11,435 bases of DNA. Origin: Spirochaetales bacterium (GTDB lineage Bacteria > Spirochaetota > Spirochaetia > B11-G9). Made by a program: the position numbers and the translations under genes. The notes under the pieces were generated by a model. That model was not told the origin of the DNA and searched no databases. It worked only from the letters and a program-made list of their open reading frames with translations. The DNA is taken from positions 1-11,435 of the forward strand of contig JALTGJ010000184.1 of assembly GCA_027077185.1 (NCBI GenBank), written 5' to 3'. Of this stretch, positions 7,238 to 11,435 are shown piece after piece; position 1 is the first letter of the stretch; each line of letters begins with the position of its first letter.

Positions 7238-7243
7238 TTAAAA

Positions 7244-8902
7244 TTGTCCTATTCACCATTACAGACAGAAAGATATAAATATAAACCAAAATTACCGGAA
7301 GTACTAAAGGGTAATATTCATAAAATTGGTATAAACCCTAAAGGTTCCACTAAATCTGAAAGCAATCAAAAAGAAATTGCAGAAATATTTCCAAGAACCT
7401 ATGGTGCCCCATTTATTGAAACTCTGGCTATGGAAAAAGCTGTGGAATCTATAAATATAAATATTGGAGTTGTTTTATCCGGGGGTCAGGCTCCAGGTGG
7501 TCATAATGTAATCTCCGGCCTTTATGATGCCATGATAAAAGCTAACCCGGAATCAAAGCTAATTGGATTTTTAGGAGGGCCATCAGGTATTTTAGAAAAC
7601 AAAACACTTGAACTTGATTCCAAAATAATTGATCAGTTTAGAAATACCGGAGGTTTTGATATTATAGGATCCGGCAGAACAAAACTGGAAACAACAGAAC
7701 AATTTGATATTTGCGAAGATGTATGCAAACTTCTGGATATATCATGCCTTGTAATAATTGGAGGGGATGACTCAAACACAAACGGTGCTGTTCTGGCAGA
7801 ATATTTTAAACAAAAAAATTCCGGCATATCAGTTATTGGTGTGCCAAAAACAATTGATGGCGATTTGAAAAATGAATATATTGAAGTATCTTTTGGATTT
7901 GATACAGCAACTAAAACATATTCTGAACTAATTGGTAATATTGAAAAAGATGCTAACTCTGCAAAAAAATACTGGCATTTTATAAAATTAATGGGTAGAA
8001 GTGCATCACATATTTGTCTTGAATGTGCATTACAGACACATCCTAATATAGCCCTTATATCTGAAGAGATTGAATATAATCATAAATCATTAACAGATAT
8101 TGTATTGGATATGGTCAATATAATTGTAAAAAGAAGTGAATTGGGCAGTAATTATGGAATAGTTTTAATACCTGAAGGTTTAATAGAATTTATTCCTGAA
8201 ATGAAGCAGCTGATTTCAGAATTAAATACCTTACTGGCTGAACATGCAGAGCATTTTGGTACACTCCATACATTTGAAGATCAATCCCGATGGATAAACA
8301 GGGAACTATCAAGGGATTCATCCTACGTTTTTTCCACACTGCCAAATAATATTCAACGCCAGTTGTTAATGGATAGAGATCCCCACGGTAATGTTCAGGT
8401 TTCAAGAATTGAAACAGAAAAATTACTAATTCAAATGGTTGCTTCCAGGCTGGACGAAATGAAAAGTGAAGGAAAGTATAAAGGAAGCTTTAGCCCTCAG
8501 GATCATTTTTTCGGATATGAAGGACGCTGTGCATTCCCATCCAACTTCGATGCGGATTACTGTTATTCCCTGGGATATAATGCTTATGTTTTGGCAGCTT
8601 CAGGCCTGACAGGTTACATTTCTTCAATTCATAATCTGTCAAAATCTATTAGCAAATGGACTGCCGGGGCTGTTCCTGTTACTATGATGATGAATCTTGA
8701 ACAGAGACATGGCAAATTAAAACCTGTAATAAAAAAAGCCATGGTAGAACTTGAAGGAAAACCTTTTAATGAATATGTATCTAAAAGAGATATATGGGCA
8801 ATTAAATCTTCCTATGTATTCCCCGGAGCAATTCAATATTTTGGACCATCTGAAGTTTGTGATGCAAGTTCCATAACCCTGACACTGGAAGGTAACAAAT
8901 AG
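7244..8902 (+). CDS. pfp: Diphosphate--fructose-6-phosphate 1-phosphotransferase (PPi-type phosphofructokinase, long form)
   Basis: A 552-residue cytoplasmic glycolytic enzyme that reversibly phosphorylates fructose-6-phosphate with pyrophosphate. Motifs in order are SGGQAPGGHN (79-88), GGDDSNT (173-179), GVPKTIDGDLKN (199-210) and MGRSASH (250-256). The second Asp in GGDDS, where ATP enzymes have Gly (GGDGS), and the Lys in PKTIDGD mark the PPi-dependent group. The length of about 550 fits the long group II form found in spirochaetes such as Borrelia and in plant PFP subunits. The start is TTG with a good AGGAG. It is the first gene of the rightward unit and ends with TAG 5 bases before the exporter start. 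Its position back to back with manA puts two fructose-6-phosphate enzymes at one control region. Confidence 0.95.
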   Translation: MSYSPLQTERYKYKPKLPEVLKGNIHKIGINPKGSTKSESNQKEIAEIFPRTYGAPFIETLAMEKAVESININIGVVLSGGQAPGGHNVISGLYDAMIKANPESKLIGFLGGPSGILENKTLELDSKIIDQFRNTGGFDIIGSGRTKLETTEQFDICEDVCKLLDISCLVIIGGDDSNTNGAVLAEYFKQKNSGISVIGVPKTIDGDLKNEYIEVSFGFDTATKTYSELIGNIEKDANSAKKYWHFIKLMGRSASHICLECALQTHPNIALISEEIEYNHKSLTDIVLDMVNIIVKRSELGSNYGIVLIPEGLIEFIPEMKQLISELNTLLAEHAEHFGTLHTFEDQSRWINRELSRDSSYVFSTLPNNIQRQLLMDRDPHGNVQVSRIETEKLLIQMVASRLDEMKSEGKYKGSFSPQDHFFGYEGRCAFPSNFDADYCYSLGYNAYVLAASGLTGYISSIHNLSKSISKWTAGAVPVTMMMNLEQRHGKLKPVIKKAMVELEGKPFNEYVSKRDIWAIKSSYVFPGAIQYFGPSEVCDASSITLTLEGNK

Positions 8903-8907
8903 TTTTT

Positions 8908-11166
8908 ATGCATAAGTTAAGTACTCTTCCAATAATTAAATTCAGTGTAAAATATCCATGGATGGTTATAATTCTATCCCTTTTAATTACAATTTTATTT
9001 GTTCTCCCCCTGAAACATATTCAAATAGAACCGGATGTAGAAAGCCTTCTTCCAGAGAATTTAACAAAGGATAACGCTAACTTTGATAAATTACTTATAA
9101 TGGTAAGTGGAAGTAAACTTTTTACTCTGGAAGGGCTTCAGCTGGTTCAGACCACAAATAAAGAACTACAGAAAATTCTGCCTGTCAAACGAATTATTGA
9201 CCCCTTCTCATTTAAAACTCTTGAAAAAAATGGTTCAAGACTAATGGCAGCACCACTTTCACCGGGTAATTCTGCACCGGAAACACCAGAAGACCTTAAA
9301 AAATTTACCGAACGATTAAAAAAAGCAAGATTTGCTTCTGGAATTGTAAGCTCCCTGGACAAACAATCCCTGGTATCTATACTATTAATAGACAAAGGTG
9401 AAGATTACATAAAAACAATGGCATCTATAAACAAAACTCTGGAACCCCTAAGATCCAGTTTCGATGTTGTTATTACCGGCACAATCCCATTCTCTGCAGA
9501 AACCCAGGTATTTTTAACTAATGGTTTCAGCAAACTTTTAATTTTGGTATTAATAACAATTTTAATAAGTTATTACCTGGGATTTAAGAGCAAAAGAGCA
9601 GTTTTTCTACCAATGATAATTGTAATTAGCGGAACTGTAGTTTCTCTTGGTATGATGGTTTTACTGGGCTACAAATTAACCATGATTAGTATTTTATCCC
9701 CTCCCCTTGTATTAACCCTGGGCAGTTCCTATAGTATCCATGTAATGAGTGCATATTACAGTCTATCAAGAACCTCAAAGGAATCAAAAAAAGATACAAT
9801 AATTAAATCTATAACGGGAGTAAGCGGAACAGTTCTCCTTGCATCTTTTACAACCCTAATTGGACTGTTAAGCCTCTTAATGGCAACAATAAGACAAACC
9901 AGGGAGTTTGCCATAACAACCTCCTTTGGTATTCTATTTACTGCGCTTTTATCTATTACTCTCCTTCCAGCATTTTTGGCAATACAGAGAACACCAGAAA
10001 AAAAGAAACTTAAGGAACTAAACAGAGATATACTGTCGAAGTTCCTTAGAAATTTTGGTCCAAAAATTGTAAACTGGAAAGTCCAGGCATATATAATTCT
10101 TTTCTTAATAGCTGCTGTATTTTTTATTCTCCTACCTAAAATTTCATTTAATACAAGCCCTACCAAGTACTTTCCAAAGTCGTCAAAGGTTATTTCAGAC
10201 TCCTCAGTATTTTTACATAAAGTTGGAAGTTTTGAAGACCTTAAGATTGAATTTTACAGTACAGAAAATAACTATTTTCTACGACCTGATGTTCTGGCGA
10301 AAATATTTTCTATTGAGCAGAAACTTTCTAAAATTCCCAATATAAGCTATACATTTTCATTCCCGGGATATTTAAATTTTGCAGGTAAGGTAATGACCGG
10401 AGATGAAGGATATTTTAAATCCAGAGGACTTAATCTGCTGGTTTCAAGACTTTTTAGAACAGCAAATACTGATAAAACCATGCTGAATGATACTAATTCA
10501 AAATTGAGCATTCTAATAAAGGCCTCTAACAGAGAGAAAGAAGCTCCTATAGATGAAAATGATACTATAAATCTTATAAAAGATATAAATACTGTAATGG
10601 TAAATAATATTGACAAAGGTATGGAATGGAAATTAACCGGTACAAGTTTAGATTTTCTTAAACTGTCCCAACAAATGCGAAGGGATTTTCTGGTATCCAC
10701 AATAACGGCATTAATACTTATCCTCCTTGTATCTTCTATTTCCTTTAAATCTCTAATTAAGGGTATATTGGCATTAATTCCACTTCTTACAGGTATATTT
10801 ACAAGTTTAATATTAATGGCAATATATCGTATTCCCCTGGATATGACAACAATTATGGTATCCTGCATTTCCATTGGAGTGGGTGTTGATGATTCCATAC
10901 ATTTTCTACTTCAATATCAAAAACAGATTGCTTTGAACCCCTCTAATCCCGGAGCTGCCATATATGAAACTTTATTACATGCAGGAAGACCGATAGCTAT
11001 AACAACAGTCTCAATAGTTTCCGGACTGCTCTTTCTTGGGTTTGCACAATTCCAGCCAATTAGGTATTTTGGGTTATTAATAGTTTTTACACTTAGCACA
11101 GCATTTTTTGCAACTCTGTTTATACTGCCTCCAATATTAAAATCATTGAGTAAGGTAAAAAAATGA
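8908..11166 (+). CDS. RND/MMPL superfamily exporter
   Basis: A 752-residue inner-membrane protein with the duplicated RND layout. The first half has helix 1 (about 17-36), a periplasmic domain (about 37-205) and five helices (about 206-358). The second half has helix 7 (about 393-410), a periplasmic domain (about 411-592) and helices 8-12 (about 593-745). Lengths and pattern fit the MMPL/SSD-like exporters rather than the 1000-residue HAE pumps. The acidic proton-relay signature is present in the second half as GVGVDDSIH (657-665), but the matching place in the first half reads TLGSSYSIH (270-278) without acidic residues. Substrate is unknown; relatives move lipids or hydrophobic molecules. 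The ATG follows pfp by 5 bases; a GGAAGG inside the pfp end is 15 bases away, longer than ideal. Its TGA overlaps the ATG of the next gene (ATGA), so those two are coupled. Confidence 0.9.
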   Translation: MHKLSTLPIIKFSVKYPWMVIILSLLITILFVLPLKHIQIEPDVESLLPENLTKDNANFDKLLIMVSGSKLFTLEGLQLVQTTNKELQKILPVKRIIDPFSFKTLEKNGSRLMAAPLSPGNSAPETPEDLKKFTERLKKARFASGIVSSLDKQSLVSILLIDKGEDYIKTMASINKTLEPLRSSFDVVITGTIPFSAETQVFLTNGFSKLLILVLITILISYYLGFKSKRAVFLPMIIVISGTVVSLGMMVLLGYKLTMISILSPPLVLTLGSSYSIHVMSAYYSLSRTSKESKKDTIIKSITGVSGTVLLASFTTLIGLLSLLMATIRQTREFAITTSFGILFTALLSITLLPAFLAIQRTPEKKKLKELNRDILSKFLRNFGPKIVNWKVQAYIILFLIAAVFFILLPKISFNTSPTKYFPKSSKVISDSSVFLHKVGSFEDLKIEFYSTENNYFLRPDVLAKIFSIEQKLSKIPNISYTFSFPGYLNFAGKVMTGDEGYFKSRGLNLLVSRLFRTANTDKTMLNDTNSKLSILIKASNREKEAPIDENDTINLIKDINTVMVNNIDKGMEWKLTGTSLDFLKLSQQMRRDFLVSTITALILILLVSSISFKSLIKGILALIPLLTGIFTSLILMAIYRIPLDMTTIMVSCISIGVGVDDSIHFLLQYQKQIALNPSNPGAAIYETLLHAGRPIAITTVSIVSGLLFLGFAQFQPIRYFGLLIVFTLSTAFFATLFILPPILKSLSKVKK

Positions 11167-11435
11167 ATCATACTGTTCCAAGATTTATTCCTGTTGATAA
11201 TGCAGCACAAATTTTTGTATCAATAAATTCAAGACGGGAAACTACACTGTCAAGGATTTCTCTTACATTAAAAGATCCTGTAAATTTAGAACTTTTAAAT
11301 AAGGCTCTTTATAAAGTTATAAAGCTTTTCCCTTTTTTTCAGGTATACTTAAAAAAGCATTTTTTTAACTATGTTTTTGAGAGAACAGATAAAATTCCTG
11401 TTATTGAAAAGGATACAAAATGGACAAATAGGTAC
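11163..11435 (+). CDS. Acyltransferase-like protein, condensation/alcohol acetyltransferase superfamily (partial, 5' end)
   Basis: Ninety-one codons are open to the window edge. The N-terminus, RFIPVDNAAQIFVSINSRR, then SRISLTLKDPVNLELLNKALYKVIKLFPFFQVYLKK, has the pattern 'LDNAAKI...FR.S..LK.PVD...L..AL..V..RFP.F' seen at the start of bacterial alcohol acetyltransferase-like proteins of the CoA-dependent acyltransferase (condensation) fold. The catalytic HHxxxDG motif would lie further on, outside the window, so the call rests on pattern recall alone. The ATG overlaps the exporter stop as ATGA, indicating translational coupling, and the pair may act on the same molecule. Confidence 0.55.
   Translation, partial: MNHTVPRFIPVDNAAQIFVSINSRRETTLSRISLTLKDPVNLELLNKALYKVIKLFPFFQVYLKKHFFNYVFERTDKIPVIEKDTKWTNRY

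Noticed and set aside
9756..10166. 136-codon open frame on the minus strand inside the exporter gene
   Set aside because: It is a shadow of the sense reading frame with no family resemblance and no sensible operon position.
10347..10898. 183-codon open frame on the minus strand inside the exporter gene
   Set aside because: It is antisense to a well-supported membrane protein, has no recognisable domain, and its composition mirrors the codon pattern of the sense gene.

Overview
The window looks like chromosomal DNA from a spirochaete, most likely Spirochaetales (Treponema/Spirochaeta relatives). The DNA is AT-rich. The strongest clue is a leftward set of three transport genes: a TatT-type lipoprotein, a DctP-like binding protein and a fused small/large TRAP permease. 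This matches the TPAT (TPR-protein-associated TRAP) transporter described for Treponema pallidum Tp0956-Tp0958. A long, PPi-dependent-type phosphofructokinase also fits this group. TGA is a normal stop codon here, because manA ends in an ATGA overlap with the next gene.

Layout. Positions 1-164 (+) hold the 3' end of asnS. It converges on a compact leftward operon, read from right to left: manA (about 7106-5910), a YaiI/DUF188 protein (5913-5437), tatT (5447-4434), tatP (4410-3400), tatQM (about 3410-1551) and a DHH/DHHA1/CBS phosphoesterase-like protein (1543-206). The genes overlap or lie within about 25 bases of each other, so they are probably co-transcribed. The divergent intergenic region (7107-7243) carries promoter-like elements in both directions and a small direct repeat. 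Rightward from it run a PPi-type phosphofructokinase gene (7244-8902), an RND/MMPL-family exporter (8908-11166) and the 5' end of an acyltransferase-like gene (from 11163, cut by the window edge). The exporter and acyltransferase overlap by ATGA.

Functional picture. The two metabolic genes facing each other across the intergenic region both use fructose-6-phosphate: ManA links it to mannose-6-phosphate, and Pfp links it to fructose-1,6-bisphosphate. The TPAT system should import an unidentified, probably hydrophobic ligand across the inner membrane. The exporter plus acyltransferase pair suggests assembly and export of an acylated lipid or similar molecule; this is inference.

The most notable anomaly is a single in-frame TGA inside the small-subunit half of the fused permease. 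It splits what is otherwise one continuous reading frame into a 78-codon piece and a 533-codon piece. This is a recent nonsense mutation, a sequence error, or a split or readthrough permease. I see no tRNA, rRNA, CRISPR array, insertion sequence or clear rho-independent terminator.
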